From assembly GCA_030949995.1 (NCBI GenBank), contig JAUZRY010000018.1:1-52148 (forward strand): DNA of 52,148 bases, given 5' to 3'. Shown here piece after piece: positions 1 to 9,805 of the stretch; positions within the stretch are counted from its first letter, which is position 1; the number at the start of each line of letters is the position of its first letter. The notes beneath the pieces were generated by a model. It was not told the DNA's origin. It saw only the letters and a program-made list of their open reading frames with translations, and did not search any database. The DNA comes from Ardenticatenia bacterium (GTDB taxonomy: Bacteria; Chloroflexota; Anaerolineae; Ardenticatenales; Ardenticatenaceae). Both the position numbers and the translations under genes were made by a program.

Positions 1-400
1 GGGCATCACAATAATAACAATATAAAGAGACGTGCAGACCACGCATGATCCTGACCACATCTTCGGCGACCGTGTCCAAATCGGCCTGGTACAGGCTAGC
101 CGGATGGCGGTTGTCGGGCGATCCTTCCATCCCACTGTCTCGGTATCCCAGGATGTGGAGGTGTGCGCCCAGCTCCTTGCAGGCACACTCGAGCTCTCTG
201 AGGCGAAGTTGCGCCAATGTCTCACCGTCGGGCACACGAACATCAGGGGCAGACGAGCCGGCCGCGCCGTCTGTGACCGTGCACACGTGGACTTCCACGC
301 CCTCGCGGGCATATTTGGCCAACGTGCCGCCGGGCCCGAAGGATTCGTCATCCGGGTGGGCAAAGATGCCCAACAGCTTGCGAGTTTCTCCGTTTGTCAT
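1..400 (-). CDS. LmbE/PIG-L family N-deacetylase (3' part beyond window)
   Basis: Reading the minus strand from an ATG at 400 gives a protein whose first 19 residues end in AHPDDE (residues 14-19), the zinc-binding signature of the PIG-L/LmbE N-acetylglucosaminyl deacetylase family (the family of MshB and BshB). The next conserved block, CTVTDGAAG, also fits the family. These enzymes remove an acetyl group from an N-acetylated sugar or related substrate. The frame runs off the left edge, so the C-terminal half is missing. The last 40 bases (1-40) are AT-rich and encode residues that do not look like the family, so an indel or poor end sequence is likely. The gene lies 51 bp downstream of the GT4 glycosyltransferase on the same strand, and the two are probably co-transcribed. 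The substrate cannot be told from sequence. Confidence 0.85.
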   Translation of the reverse strand, partial: MTNGETRKLLGIFAHPDDESFGPGGTLAKYAREGVEVHVCTVTDGAAGSSAPDVRVPDGETLAQLRLRELECACKELGAHLHILGYRDSGMEGSPDNRHPASLYQADLDTVAEDVVRIMRGLHVSLYCYYCDA

Positions 401-451
401 GGTGCATTCACCTTGTGGAAGGCGCGACGAGCCTGGCGTTCCTGGCCTGGC

Positions 452-1723
452 CTACGTGTGGGCTCCCAAACACTCGTACAAGAGGCTCACCAGATGACTC
501 TCGAGAGTCTCGAACGAGTAATGACGGCGTCCGACTTCAAAATTGTGGTTCACCATCTCCTCGGCCAGGGAGGGGTTTTCCAGAATGGCCCTGGCACGAG
601 CCACACACTGCTCGTCCACGAACCCGTCGAAGCCGATCACCTTGAACCCTTTGGGCTGTATGTCCGCCTTGAAAATCTCATATGTGTTCATCACAATAGG
701 ACGACGGTAGTACACGGTTTCCAGAAAAGCATTCCCAAACCCTTCAATATCCGACGGATACGTAACCAAATCAGCCTGTCGGTACATGTCGGCAAGGTCG
801 TAGACAGGAGCTCCATCAGGTCGGCGGCCGCGCCGGGTGTCCACGGAGTCGGACGCGAAAATGAGGCGCACGCCCAACAAATCGGCGTACTCGCGCAAGT
901 AGAGCGCGTATGCGTCCCCCTCGTCACCGGAGGCATGGGAAATGACCAGGGCGCAGGGGAGCTCCAAGCGCCGGGCCAATTCGATGGCCCGCTCTATGTG
1001 CTTGCGGGGCACAATGCGGGTAGGTTGGAGCAGGAAGTACTCCCCGTCAGCCAAACCCATGTGGGACCGCACCGTGCGGGCGTACTCGTCCACAGGGGGA
1101 AGAGGCATCTCGAAATCCATCACGTTGGGAATAACAGTGTACCCCGCCCCGGTCTGCAGGGCAAGCTGGTGGCCAGCAAAGGAGTTGATCACCACGTGGC
1201 GCACGGCCCTCAAGGTGGGAGGAAAGGCCGCTCGGAGGTAATCGTGGGCCGCACTGACGGCATACCGGCGACGTTCCCACCAGAAATCGTGGTGGTGGCC
1301 GATCGTGGGCACGCCCGTCTCGGCGATGAACTCGGCCAAGGCCAAGCCCAAGGGCACGTTCATGGGCAAGGAGAGCACATTCTCTGCCACCAGCAGATCG
1401 ACCTGAAACCGGCGCACAAATTGGTACAAGTGGGCTTTCAAGTGCTCTTTGATAGCCCGTATGCGCAGGGAGGTGCCGGCCGAACGGCGGTAGTCGTCGA
1501 AGAGATCGGCATTGATGCGGCGGATCTCGGGATGCTTGAAGTGGGCTTCAGCCACCAGCATGGTGCGGTCGGCAGGCCACTCTGACTCGCCCGTGAAAAA
1601 GAAGCACTCGTATCCCATGCTGGTCAGCACTTTCACCCACTTGGCCGTTTCCAGGGAAACCCCGTCGGTACTGGCCAAGCGGGTGGAGACGAATCCAATG
1701 TGCGCTTGCCGTGGCGGCATCAT
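452..1723 (-). CDS. Glycosyltransferase family 4 (GT-B fold)
   Basis: A 423-residue protein with the two-lobed pattern of GT4 glycosyltransferases. The N-terminal lobe begins IGFVSTRLASTDGVSLE, an acceptor-side glycine/serine turn. The C-terminal lobe carries PTRIVPRKHIERAIELA and the donor-binding stretch YPSDIEGFGNAFLE, which includes the E-x7-E type acidic motif of the family. A central GHHHDFWWERR segment is distinctive, but I cannot tie it to one donor or acceptor. No signal peptide or membrane segment is seen, so it should act in the cytoplasm. Two adjacent ATG codons (1723, 1720) could serve as start. It is divergent from folC and is followed by the LmbE-type deacetylase. A glycosyltransferase next to a deacetylase recalls thiol-sugar or glycolipid pathways, but BshA or MshA identity is not supported. 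Confidence 0.85.
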   Translation of the reverse strand: MMPPRQAHIGFVSTRLASTDGVSLETAKWVKVLTSMGYECFFFTGESEWPADRTMLVAEAHFKHPEIRRINADLFDDYRRSAGTSLRIRAIKEHLKAHLYQFVRRFQVDLLVAENVLSLPMNVPLGLALAEFIAETGVPTIGHHHDFWWERRRYAVSAAHDYLRAAFPPTLRAVRHVVINSFAGHQLALQTGAGYTVIPNVMDFEMPLPPVDEYARTVRSHMGLADGEYFLLQPTRIVPRKHIERAIELARRLELPCALVISHASGDEGDAYALYLREYADLLGVRLIFASDSVDTRRGRRPDGAPVYDLADMYRQADLVTYPSDIEGFGNAFLETVYYRRPIVMNTYEIFKADIQPKGFKVIGFDGFVDEQCVARARAILENPSLAEEMVNHNFEVGRRHYSFETLESHLVSLLYECLGAHT

Positions 1724-1750
1724 CCTGTTCCCTCTCCCTGGACGTCATCT

Positions 1751-1781
1751 TTTCCACGTGCAGGCCATGGGGTATTATAAT
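1751..1781 (+). promoter_or_regulatory. Possible promoter of folC
   Basis: A perfect TATAAT lies at 1776-1781. The best upstream hexamer, TTTCCA at 1751-1756, is weak and 19 bp away. If used, transcription would start near 1788, which rules out the in-frame ATG at 1780 and supports the folC start at 1831. Confidence 0.3.
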
Positions 1782-1830
1782 GAGAACACTCGAAACGAGC
1801 AACGACCTCCCTGGAGCCCGGAGCAGCCCT

Positions 1831-3267
1831 ATGGAGACCTATCAGGCCGCCCTCAACTACGTGTGGGGACTGGTCAACTTCGAAACCACACCGCCGGCGA
1901 GGCGAGAGCCCTACCGCTTGGAGCGGATGCGGGCCCTGCTCGCGCGTTTAGGAACCCCCCAGGACGCTGTGCCGGCCATCCACATCGCCGGTAGCAAGGG
2001 CAAAGGGTCCACGGCAGCCATGGTAGAGATCGTGCTGCGGGCCGCCGGCCACCGGACCGGGCTCTTCACCTCGCCCCACTTGCACACTCCCCGGGAGCGT
2101 ATCCGCGTGGCCGGCCACATGATCTCCCGCGAGACGTTCGTCGCTTTGGTCAACCGGCTTCGCCCCGTGGCCGAGTCGCTCCACGGGGTGACCACATTTG
2201 AGTTCCTGACAGCCATGGCCTTTGTCCACTTCGCCGAAGCCAACGTGGACGTGGCCGTCATAGAAGTGGGCTTGGGTGGACGGCTAGACGCTACCAACCT
2301 GATCTCGCGCCCCCTGGTGACCATCATCACGCCCCTCAGCCTGGAGCACACGGCCGTGTTGGGCACCACCTTGGCCAAAATCGCGGCGGAAAAGGCGGGC
2401 ATCATCAAACCCGGGGTGCCCTTGGTGAGCGCGCCCCAAGCGCCGGACGCCCTGAACGTGTTGGTCCAGGTGGCAGAGCGGCGGGGGGCGCCGGCCACGC
2501 TGGTGGGGGACACGTGGATGTGGGAACGCACAGCTCTCTCCCTGGAGGGCCAGCAGTTCAACGTGACCTTCCAGCCATGCGGCTCGGCCGGCGAGGGCAT
2601 CGCCATATGGGGACACGCCTGTGGTGCGTATCAGTTTGGCGTGAATCTTACTGACCTCACTCTTCCCCTGTTGGGCCCCCACCAGCTCGTCAACGCTACC
2701 ACAGCCGTGGCCGCCCTCCACACCATTCGGGAGCAAGGTGTGCTCTGGAGCGAACACGCCCTGCGCCGTGGGCTGGCCCACGTGGTCTGGCCGGCCCGCG
2801 TGGAGGTGATGAACCGGCACCCCTTTATCGTCGTGGATGGTGCTCACAATGATGCCTCGGCCTTGGCGCTGCGCCACACGCTGCTGGAGCTCGTTCAACA
2901 CGGCCTCGTCTCGTGGGAGCGGCTCTGGCTCGTAGTGGGCCTGCTGCAGGATAAGGCGCCCGACGTGGTGCTGGCCCCTTTGTTGCCGTTGGCCGCCGGC
3001 GTGGTAGTCACCCAAGCACGCCATCCCCGTGCCCGCCCAGCCGATGATCTGGCCGCCCGCCTCCAACGCCCCGACTTGCCCCTCGCGCCCGTCGTCGAGG
3101 TGGAACCTGCTGTGGATGAGGCCGTGCACCTTGCCTTGGAGAGAGCCGGCCCCGACGGGGCCGTGGTTGTCACCGGGTCCCTCTTCGTGGCGGCCGAAGC
3201 ACGCCGCGCCCTGGCCACCACGACGGCCAAAATGAGCACCACCACGCCGAGACCCACAGGCCCGTAA
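1831..3267 (+). CDS. folC: Folylpolyglutamate synthase / dihydrofolate synthase
   Basis: A 478-residue Mur-ligase-family enzyme that adds glutamate to folates (and possibly to dihydropteroate), using ATP in the cytoplasm. The P-loop GSKGKGS is at residues 54-60, followed by TSPHLHTPRERIRV, the typical FolC folate-side loop. EVGLGGRLDATN and the C-terminal VVDGAHND motif are also diagnostic. I place the start at ATG 1831 (METYQAAL), because family members begin about here and a GGAG lies just upstream. The longer frame back to 1711 crosses a likely promoter. The C-terminus ends in a short Thr/Pro tail. The gene stands alone, divergent from the GT4 gene and upstream of lon. Confidence 0.93.
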   Translation: METYQAALNYVWGLVNFETTPPARREPYRLERMRALLARLGTPQDAVPAIHIAGSKGKGSTAAMVEIVLRAAGHRTGLFTSPHLHTPRERIRVAGHMISRETFVALVNRLRPVAESLHGVTTFEFLTAMAFVHFAEANVDVAVIEVGLGGRLDATNLISRPLVTIITPLSLEHTAVLGTTLAKIAAEKAGIIKPGVPLVSAPQAPDALNVLVQVAERRGAPATLVGDTWMWERTALSLEGQQFNVTFQPCGSAGEGIAIWGHACGAYQFGVNLTDLTLPLLGPHQLVNATTAVAALHTIREQGVLWSEHALRRGLAHVVWPARVEVMNRHPFIVVDGAHNDASALALRHTLLELVQHGLVSWERLWLVVGLLQDKAPDVVLAPLLPLAAGVVVTQARHPRARPADDLAARLQRPDLPLAPVVEVEPAVDEAVHLALERAGPDGAVVVTGSLFVAAEARRALATTTAKMSTTTPRPTGP

Positions 3268-3278
3268 CGGGGTGCCTG

Positions 3279-3307
3279 TTGGAACCTTGGCCCAAATATG
3301 CTATTAT
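3279..3307 (+). promoter_or_regulatory. Probable sigma-70-type promoter of lon
   Basis: TTGGAA (3279-3284), a 17-bp spacer and TATTAT (3302-3307) lie just after folC and about 90 bp before the lon start. No heat-shock repeat such as CIRCE was seen beside it. Confidence 0.5.
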
Positions 3308-3394
3308 TACCGGCGGAGTGTTTTGATCCGGCATCAGGGCGGTTCACAGGTCCGTGGACCGCTTTCTTGCTACGCGAGGACGGGAATTAAAGTG

Positions 3395-5879
3395 ATGACC
3401 GAGTTCGACGACCTGTTCGAATTTGATGAACTGTTGGACAATGAGCCCAACGGGGTCCCGGAGACATATGAAGCCATCGTGATCCCGTTGCGGGACACCG
3501 TCATTTTCCCCAGAATGATGGCTCCCCTGTTGGTGGGGCGTGACCACAGCCTGAGAGCAGTGGAAGCAGCCCTCGAACACGATGCTCCCCTCATCGCCGT
3601 GGCCCAACGTGACCACCGCGTCGAACGCCCCGCCCCCGACGAGCTCTTCACCGTGGGCACCGAAGTTGTCGTCGGGCGCACCCTCCGCATGCCGGACGGC
3701 ACCATGAACGTGCTGGTCCAAGGTCGGAGGCGCGTGCGTGTGTTGGAGTTCACACAAGAACACCCGTACCTGTGTGCCCGCGTCGAAAGCGTGCCCGAGC
3801 GCACGGAAATCACCAAGACGGGCGAAGCCCTCATGCGAGCCGTTCTCACCCTGTTCGAACAATGTGTCCAGCTCAGCCGCTCTTTGCCTGAGGACGCGTA
3901 CATCGCCGCCTTGAACGCCGACGAACCCGGCTGGCTGGCCGACCTGATCGTCTCCATCGTGGACTTTCCCCCTCGACAAACGCCAGGCACTCCTGGAAAC
4001 CTTCGACCCGTTGGACCGACTCCGCAAACTGAGCATCATGTTGGGCAGCGAGCTGGAAATCTTGGAGCTGGAAGAGCGCATTCACACCCAAGTGCAAGAG
4101 GAAGTGGACCGCACCCAACGGGAATTCTTCCTCCGTGAACAACTGCGGCTCATCCAGCAGGAGCTGGCCGAGAGCGATCCCCTCATGGCCGAGCTCGCCG
4201 AGCTCAAGGAACGCATCGAGCAAAGCGCCATGCCCCCCGACGTGCGAGAAAAAGCCCTCAAGGAGCTGACCCGGCTTCAGGCCATTCCCCCGGCCGCCCC
4301 CGAAGTGGGCATCATCCGCACATACTTGGACTGGCTGCTCACCCTCCCTTGGGGGGCGGCCCAAGAGGAACCCGTCAACTTGACACAGGCCGCGCAAGTG
4401 CTCGACGCTCACCACTACGGGCTCACAAAAGCCAAGGAGCGCGTGCTGGAATACTTGGCCGTGCGCCAACTGGCGCCAGGCAAGATGCAAAGCCCCATCC
4501 TCTGCTTCGTGGGGCCACCCGGCACCGGCAAGACGAGCCTCGGGCGCAGCATTGCCAAAGCCCTAGGCCGCACGTTCGTGCGCATGAGTCTCGGGGGCGT
4601 CCATGACGAAGCTGAAATTCGGGGACACCGGCGCACCTACGTCGGCGCCATGCCCGGCCGAATCCTCAAGGGAATGCGCAACGCCGGCGTGGTGAACCCA
4701 GTCTTCATGCTGGACGAAGTGGACAAGCTGGGGTTCGACTTCCGGGGCGATCCGGCCGCAGCCCTGTTAGAAGTCCTCGACCCCGAGCAGAACAAGGCGT
4801 TCTTGGACCACTACTTGGATGTGCCCTACGATCTCAGTCAAGTGTTCTTCATCACCACAGCCAACGTGCTCTACACTATTCCCCCAGCCCTGTTGGACCG
4901 CATGGAAATCATCGAATTCCCGGGGTACACGGAAGAGGAGAAACTCACTATTGCGCGCCGCTTCCTCTTGCCCCGCCAGATTGAGGCGCACGGCCTGGAA
5001 GCACATCCGGTGCGGTTCAGCGAGCAGGCTCTGCGCCACATTATCCGGGAATACACCAGCGAGGCGGGCGTGCGCAACTTGGAGCGCTCCATCGCCACAG
5101 TCTGCCGCAAGATCGCCCGCCGAATCGCCGAAGGACGGCGAGCCCCGCACCTGGTCACCGTGGGCAACTTGGCCAAGTTCCTCGGCCCACCCCAGTACAC
5201 CTTCGGCACAGTTGAGGACGAGGATGAAGTGGGCGTGGCCACTGGCGTGGCCGTCACCGAATACGGCGGCGACATCATGAGCGTCGAAGTGAGCATCATG
5301 GAAGGCAAGGGCAACCTGTTGCTCACCGGACAGCTCGGCGAGGTCATGCAGGAAAGTGCTCAAGCCGCCCTGACCTACGCCCGCTCCCACGCCGAGGAGC
5401 TGGGCATCGAAGTTGAAGACTTCGACAAAATAGACATTCACATCCACGTGCCAGATGGGGCGATCCCCAAAGACGGCCCCAGCGCCGGCATCACCATTGC
5501 CACTGCCCTCATCTCGGCGCTCACGGGGCGGCGCGTGGCCCGTGACGTGGTCATGACCGGGGAGATCACCCTGCGGGGCCGCGTGCTCCAGATCGGCGGC
5601 CTGAAGGAGAAGGCCCTGGCAGCCCACCGGGCCGGCCTGAAGACCTTTATCGTGCCGGCCAAGAACAAGAAGGATTTGGTGGACGTTCCCTCCCACGTGC
5701 GCCGACAACTCCGCTTCGTGTTCGTCCACCGCATGGACGAGGTGCTGCCCGTGGCCCTGCGGGACACCCACCCCTCCCCACCATCGGCCAAGGACGACCA
5801 CACTCGACAGCGCCGGGTTCGCACACCACGCACCCGGCCCTCTGTGCCAGATACTCGTCCCTCCCTTTCTCCTGAGTAG
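3395..5879 (+). CDS. lon: ATP-dependent Lon protease (one-base frameshift in the data)
   Basis: A cytoplasmic AAA+ serine protease that degrades misfolded and regulatory proteins. The N-terminal LAN domain starts IVIPLRDTVIFPRMM. The Walker A motif GPPGTGKTS lies near residue 373 and the Walker B motif is FMLDEVDKL. The protease domain has the Ser-Lys dyad: Ser of GPSAG at about residue 696 and the second Lys of GGLKEK at about 739, the usual 43-residue spacing. The frame breaks at the C5 run 3968-3972. Removing one C joins VDFP to LDKRQALLETFDPLDRL and gives about 827 residues, normal to slightly long for the family. The start at 3395 (MTEFDD) comes after a GAGGA. About 35 basic, Pro-rich residues extend past the usual C-terminus. 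The break is probably a sequencing error, as lon is otherwise perfect. Confidence 0.95.
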
Positions 5880-5906
5880 GAGGGCCAGGGACGCAGCCCG
5901 CCCCGC

Positions 5907-5934
5907 TTGCAGCTTCCCGGCCACGACGTATAAT
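5907..5934 (+). promoter_or_regulatory. Probable promoter of the GT4 gene at 6133
   Basis: TTGCAG (5907-5912), a 16-bp spacer and a perfect TATAAT (5929-5934). The transcript would carry a leader of about 190 nt in which I recognise no riboswitch. Confidence 0.5.
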
Positions 5935-6132
5935 GGGCGGCGTGCGGTGTGTCATGTACCGCGTGCCGCCCTTGCGTGATGGTCACCCCGCGCCATTCTC
6001 AGGACGTAAGGCGCGACCTAGCCTTGGAAACACAGGCACGTCGGCTGAGGAATACGTCCCATGTCGTCGTCACGCCCGCCGGGTGACGTCGTCTCGTTGT
6101 GGCCCCAGGCACACACAGAGGAGGCAGACACC

Positions 6133-7335
6133 GTGGCCCCGGTGACTCCACGCCGGGTGCTGATGTTGGCCCCTACCATGTTCTTCGCCGACTACGGGTG
6201 CCACGTGCGCATCTACGAGGAAGCCATCGCCCTGCGCGCCCTCGGCCACACCATCCGCATCCTCGCGTACCCCAACGGCCGCGACGTGGGCAACCTCACG
6301 GTGCGCCGGAGCCCGGGCGTTCCCTTCAACTACCGCGTCGTGGTGGGTTCCTCTCGCCATAAAATTTACCTCGACGCCATGCTGAGCCTCATCTCCCTGC
6401 ACGAGATCGTGGCCTACCCGCCTGAGCTCATTCACGCCCACCTGCACGAGGGGGCACTGATTGGGTACGTGCTGAGCCGCCTGCGGCGAGTGCCGCTGGT
6501 CTTCGACTTCCAGGGAAGCCTGACAAGCGAAATGTGCGATCACGGCTTCCTGAACCCCGAAAGCCCCTTCTTTCGACCCCTGTGGCGCCTGGAGCACTGG
6601 ATCGACCACCGCCCTCACGCCATCCTGACCAGCTCCCACCACGCCGCCGACCTGCTGCTGCGCCAGTTCGGCGTGCCCGCGGACAAAATCCACCCCGTGC
6701 CCGACGGCGTCAACCCCAACCGCTTTCGGCCACGCCAGCCCGACGACGCCCCAGCCCTCCAGGCCACGCGGCAGGCACTGGGCATTCCCGAGGACCGGGT
6801 AGTGGTGGTCTACCTAGGCCTCTTGGCCGAGTACCAAGGTACTGGGCTGCTCTTGCAGGCTGCCCGACAGATTCTCAACCGGCGCCAAGACGTTCACTTT
6901 CTGATCATGGGCTATCCCGCAGAGGAATACTACCGGGGCGTGGCTCAGCAGATGGGCCTGGAACCGTGGGTAACCTTCACCGGCCGCCTTCCCTACGAGC
7001 AAGCCCCCCACTTCCTGCGCCTGGGCGACGTGGCCGTGGCCCCCAAACTCAGCGCCACCGAGGGGAGTGGTAAGCTCCTGAACTACATGGCCACAGCCCT
7101 CCCCACCGTCACCTTCGACACGCCCGTGAGCCGCGAGTACCTCGGCGAGTGGGGCGTCTACGCCCGCCAGCCCACTGCCGACGCCCTGGCCCGCGCCCTG
7201 TGGGAGCTCCTCGACGAGCCCCACGAGTGGCCGCTCCTTGGGAGGGCCCTACGGCGGCGAGCTGTAACCCGCTTCTCGTGGCACCAAGCCGCCCGGATCA
7301 TCTCGGAGGTCTACGAGCACGTCATGGGCCAATAG
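6133..7335 (+). CDS. Glycosyltransferase family 4
   Basis: A 400-residue GT-B fold glycosyltransferase. The N-terminal lobe reads RRVLMLAPTMFFADYGCHV, the central stretch HAHLHEGALIGYVL is typical of GT4 acceptor domains, and the linker carries VPDGVNPNRF. The C-terminal lobe has VVYLGLLAEYQGTGLLLQA and ATEGSGKLLNYMATALPTV, the donor-phosphate region. I chose the GTG at 6133 because an AGGAGG (6119-6124) sits 8 bp upstream of it; the ATG at 6061 has no comparable site. The protein is soluble and probably cytoplasmic or membrane-peripheral. Donor and acceptor are not identifiable. It has its own promoter and is flanked by lon and an acyl-CoA dehydrogenase gene, so the context does not help. 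Confidence 0.85.
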   Translation: MAPVTPRRVLMLAPTMFFADYGCHVRIYEEAIALRALGHTIRILAYPNGRDVGNLTVRRSPGVPFNYRVVVGSSRHKIYLDAMLSLISLHEIVAYPPELIHAHLHEGALIGYVLSRLRRVPLVFDFQGSLTSEMCDHGFLNPESPFFRPLWRLEHWIDHRPHAILTSSHHAADLLLRQFGVPADKIHPVPDGVNPNRFRPRQPDDAPALQATRQALGIPEDRVVVVYLGLLAEYQGTGLLLQAARQILNRRQDVHFLIMGYPAEEYYRGVAQQMGLEPWVTFTGRLPYEQAPHFLRLGDVAVAPKLSATEGSGKLLNYMATALPTVTFDTPVSREYLGEWGVYARQPTADALARALWELLDEPHEWPLLGRALRRRAVTRFSWHQAARIISEVYEHVMGQ

Positions 7336-7402
7336 GTCACGATTTCAACACCGGCACTCGCGGACCAGGACAAACGTCCCCGGAAGTGAACCGCCTTTGC
7401 TA

Positions 7403-7431
7403 TTGAGCCACCCTCCGTCACGTGATACACT
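7403..7431 (+). promoter_or_regulatory. Candidate promoter of a short transcript
   Basis: TTGAGC (7403-7408), a 17-bp spacer and TACACT (7426-7431). The likely start near 7438 is only about 80 nt upstream of a strong hairpin, so this could drive a small RNA or an attenuated leader. Confidence 0.35.
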
Positions 7432-7476
7432 GAGGGCACAACATCGCTCACATCATTCCCTCTCCTTATCGCGGGG

Positions 7477-7516
7477 CGCCGGCCGGCTGTTTGGGGGGAT
7501 GGACAACCGGCCGGCG
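7477..7516 (+). terminator. GC-rich hairpin, possible terminator
   Basis: A 14-bp stem (7477-7490 with 7503-7516, one mismatch) and a 12-nt loop, followed by TTTCTCCTTGTT. It lies between the GT4 gene and the acyl-CoA dehydrogenase gene. The rest of 7336-7706 holds two promoter-like sites and nothing else I recognise. Confidence 0.5.
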
Positions 7517-7597
7517 TTTCTCCTTGTTCCTCACGCCCAACGACTCTCCCGGTGCCACGCTCGGACACGTGATTTCTCCCCTCCACTCGGTGCCAAT

Positions 7598-7627
7598 TTG
7601 AACAAAGTCCCTCTTCTAGGTTACAAT
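7598..7627 (+). promoter_or_regulatory. Probable promoter of the acyl-CoA dehydrogenase gene
   Basis: TTGAAC (7598-7603), an 18-bp spacer and TACAAT (7622-7627), about 70 bp before the start codon and downstream of the hairpin at 7477-7516. Confidence 0.5.
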
Positions 7628-7706
7628 AGGGCCAAGACACGGACAGCAGACCAACGGCGTTCCCGGACCGGCGAACACAACCGAAGCGAGGACAAGGAGT
7701 GAAGCC

Positions 7707-8865
7707 ATGGACTTCGACCTCACCGAAGAACAGCGCATGATACGTGATGCCGTGCGCCAGTTTGCACGCGAGCACATTCTCCCCTACGCCCGAGAGTGGG
7801 ACATTCAGGAATCCTTTCCCCGCGAACTCCTGTACCGACTAGGCGAGCTCGGCTTCCTCGGCGTGCCCATCCCCCAGGAATACGGTGGTGCTGGCCTCGA
7901 CTACATCAGCGAGGCCATCGTGTTCGAGGAGATCGGGTACGCGGACTCCTCCGTGCGCACGACCCTCTCCGTTCAGATGTCCTTGGTGGAGTTGACCATC
8001 CTGAAATGGGGCACCGAGGAGCAGAAGCGCACCTATCTTCCCAAGCTGTGCAGCGGCGAGTGGATCGGCTGTTTTGGCCTCACCGAGCCCGGCGCCGGCT
8101 CCGACGCCAGCAACATTCAGACGCGCGCGGTCCGCGAGGGGGACGAGTGGGTGCTCAACGGCCAGAAGACGTGGATCAGCAACGGCACGTGGGCCGACGT
8201 GGCCATCATCTTCGCCCAGACCGAGCCGGGCAGCCGCCACAGGGGCATGGTGGCCTTTCTCGTCGAGACCAACACCCCCGGCTTCCACGCCCGCAAGATC
8301 AAGGGCAAGCTCGGCCTGCGCGCCAGCGACACGGGCGAGCTCTTCTTGGACAACGTGCGCGTGCCCGACTCGGCACGGCTCGGTGAAGTGGGCCAAGGCT
8401 TCTACGTGGCCATGAGCGCCTTGGACAACGGGCGCTACGGCGTGGCCAGCGGCTGTGTGGGCATTGCTCAATACGCTTTGGACTGCAGCGTGGAATACGC
8501 CAAGCAGCGCGAAGCCTTTGGACGCCCCATTGCCGGCTTCCAGCTCGTCCAGGAAATGCTGGCCAACATGTACGTGGAAACCGAGGCGGCCCGCCTGCTC
8601 GTCTACCGGGCCGGCCACGTCAAGAACAGAGGGAAACGAAGCACGATTCCCGTGGCGCTCGCCAAGTATTACGCCAGTGAGGTGGCCAAGCGAGCCGCCG
8701 ACCTGGCCATCCAGATTCACGGGGGCTACGGTTACTCCAACGAATACCCCCCCCGAACGCCTCTGGCGAGATGCGCGTGTGGCCAGCCTCTACGAGGGCA
8801 CCAGTCAGATCCAACAGCTCATCTTGGGCCGCCACCTGACGGGCATCGAGGCATTCTACGGGTGA
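7707..8865 (+). CDS. Acyl-CoA dehydrogenase (one-base frameshift in the data)
   Basis: An FAD-dependent acyl-CoA dehydrogenase of about 385 residues, catalysing alpha,beta-dehydrogenation of an acyl-CoA and passing electrons to ETF. The N-terminal helical domain starts MDFDLTEEQRMIRDAVR. The FAD/substrate signature GCFGLTEPGAGSD is present, as are KTWISNG and the C-terminal IHGGYGYSNEYP. The catalytic glutamate is in YEGTSQIQ (about residue 363), the position used by short- and medium-chain enzymes. The frame breaks in the C8 run 8747-8754; removing one C restores PPERLWRDARVASLYEGTSQ and a normal C-terminus ending at 8865. Start 7707 has AAGGAG (7694-7699). Chain length cannot be judged. No ETF or thiolase genes lie beside it. 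Confidence 0.93.
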
Positions 8866-9047
8866 CCGCGTCTACGATGGGGTGGGCCACTGCGCCCGCC
8901 CCTCTTGCTGTGGCATCGCCTTCACGAGTGGGGCCTCGCCCGACCGCCCTCCGGGAACACAGGAAGCGGGCTGTGCGAACGGCATCCTCCTGGGCCCATG
9001 GGGAGAGATAGAGCAAGGGGCCACCATACTATGAGGAGTGCGCAGAT

Positions 9048-9798
9048 ATGGAACGCACGCCCACCGTTGGCATCACCGTGAAGACATGGCCTCGCCGGGG
9101 GCGCCGCCGGTGGCCACACTACGCCGTGCCCACGGCCTACGCCGAGGCTGTGGAGCGCGCCGGCGGGGTGCCATTTCTCCTGCCCAACGCGCCCCAGATG
9201 GCCTCTGCCTTCATCGCACGGGTGGATGGCCTCCTCCTCTCGGGCGGTGGGGATGTTCATCCCAAACGATACACGGATGCTCCCCGCCATCCGGCCGTCT
9301 ACGGCGTGGATCCGTGTCGAGACGCACTTGAACTGAAACTCGTGCACTTGGCCTTGGAACGACAGATGCCCGTGTTGGCCATCTGTCGGGGAATACAGGT
9401 GCTCAACGTGGCCTTGGGGGGGCACACTCATTCAGGACATCGAGAGTACTGTGGCCCATGCCTTGGTCCACTCGACCCCTAACGATGACCCTTCAGTGCA
9501 CCACCCGGTGACCTTCGAGCCCCACAGCCTGTTGGCCCGCGTCATGGGCACCGCTCGCGTCGAGGTCAACACCTTTCACCACCAGGCGGTTGACCGCGTG
9601 GGGGGCGAGCTCCGTGCGGTGGCGTGGTCGCCGGATGGCATTATTGAAGGGGTTGAGGCTGAGGGATTTCCCTTTGTCATCGGCGTCCAGTGGCATCCGG
9701 AACTGCTCACATCACCCCACGACCGCCTCTTCGAGGCCTTTGTGCGGGCGGCAGCCCAGTTTGCGGCCACCAGGGCCCCGGCGGTTGGGGCTTGGTAG
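9048..9798 (+). CDS. Class I glutamine amidotransferase-like gamma-glutamyl hydrolase, peptidase C26 (frameshift in the data)
   Basis: About 249 residues once corrected. The family hydrolyses gamma-glutamyl bonds, for example in gamma-glutamyl-GABA (PuuD). The nucleophile elbow LAICRGIQ places Cys at residue 113, and the His/Glu pair of the triad is in GVQWHPE (His 216, Glu 218). LLLSGGGDVHP is the usual loop after the second strand. The frame breaks in the G7 run 9416-9422; removing one G gives NVALGGTLIQDI and continues to the stop at 9798. Start 9048 is preceded by GAGGAG. It ends 7 bp from the convergent glutamate dehydrogenase paralogue. No polyamine or GABA genes are near, so the exact substrate is open. 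Confidence 0.88.
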
Positions 9799-9805
9799 GC
9801 CGTCC

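Noticed and set aside
32-1585. A 517-residue plus-strand open frame over the first 1.6 kb
   Set aside because: It is a shadow of the LmbE and GT4 genes on the minus strand, and its sequence has no known motif. The minus-strand proteins have clear family signatures.
3968-3972. Programmed frameshift in lon
   Set aside because: There is no slippery heptamer with a downstream structure. Similar one-base errors in C/G runs affect many unrelated genes here.
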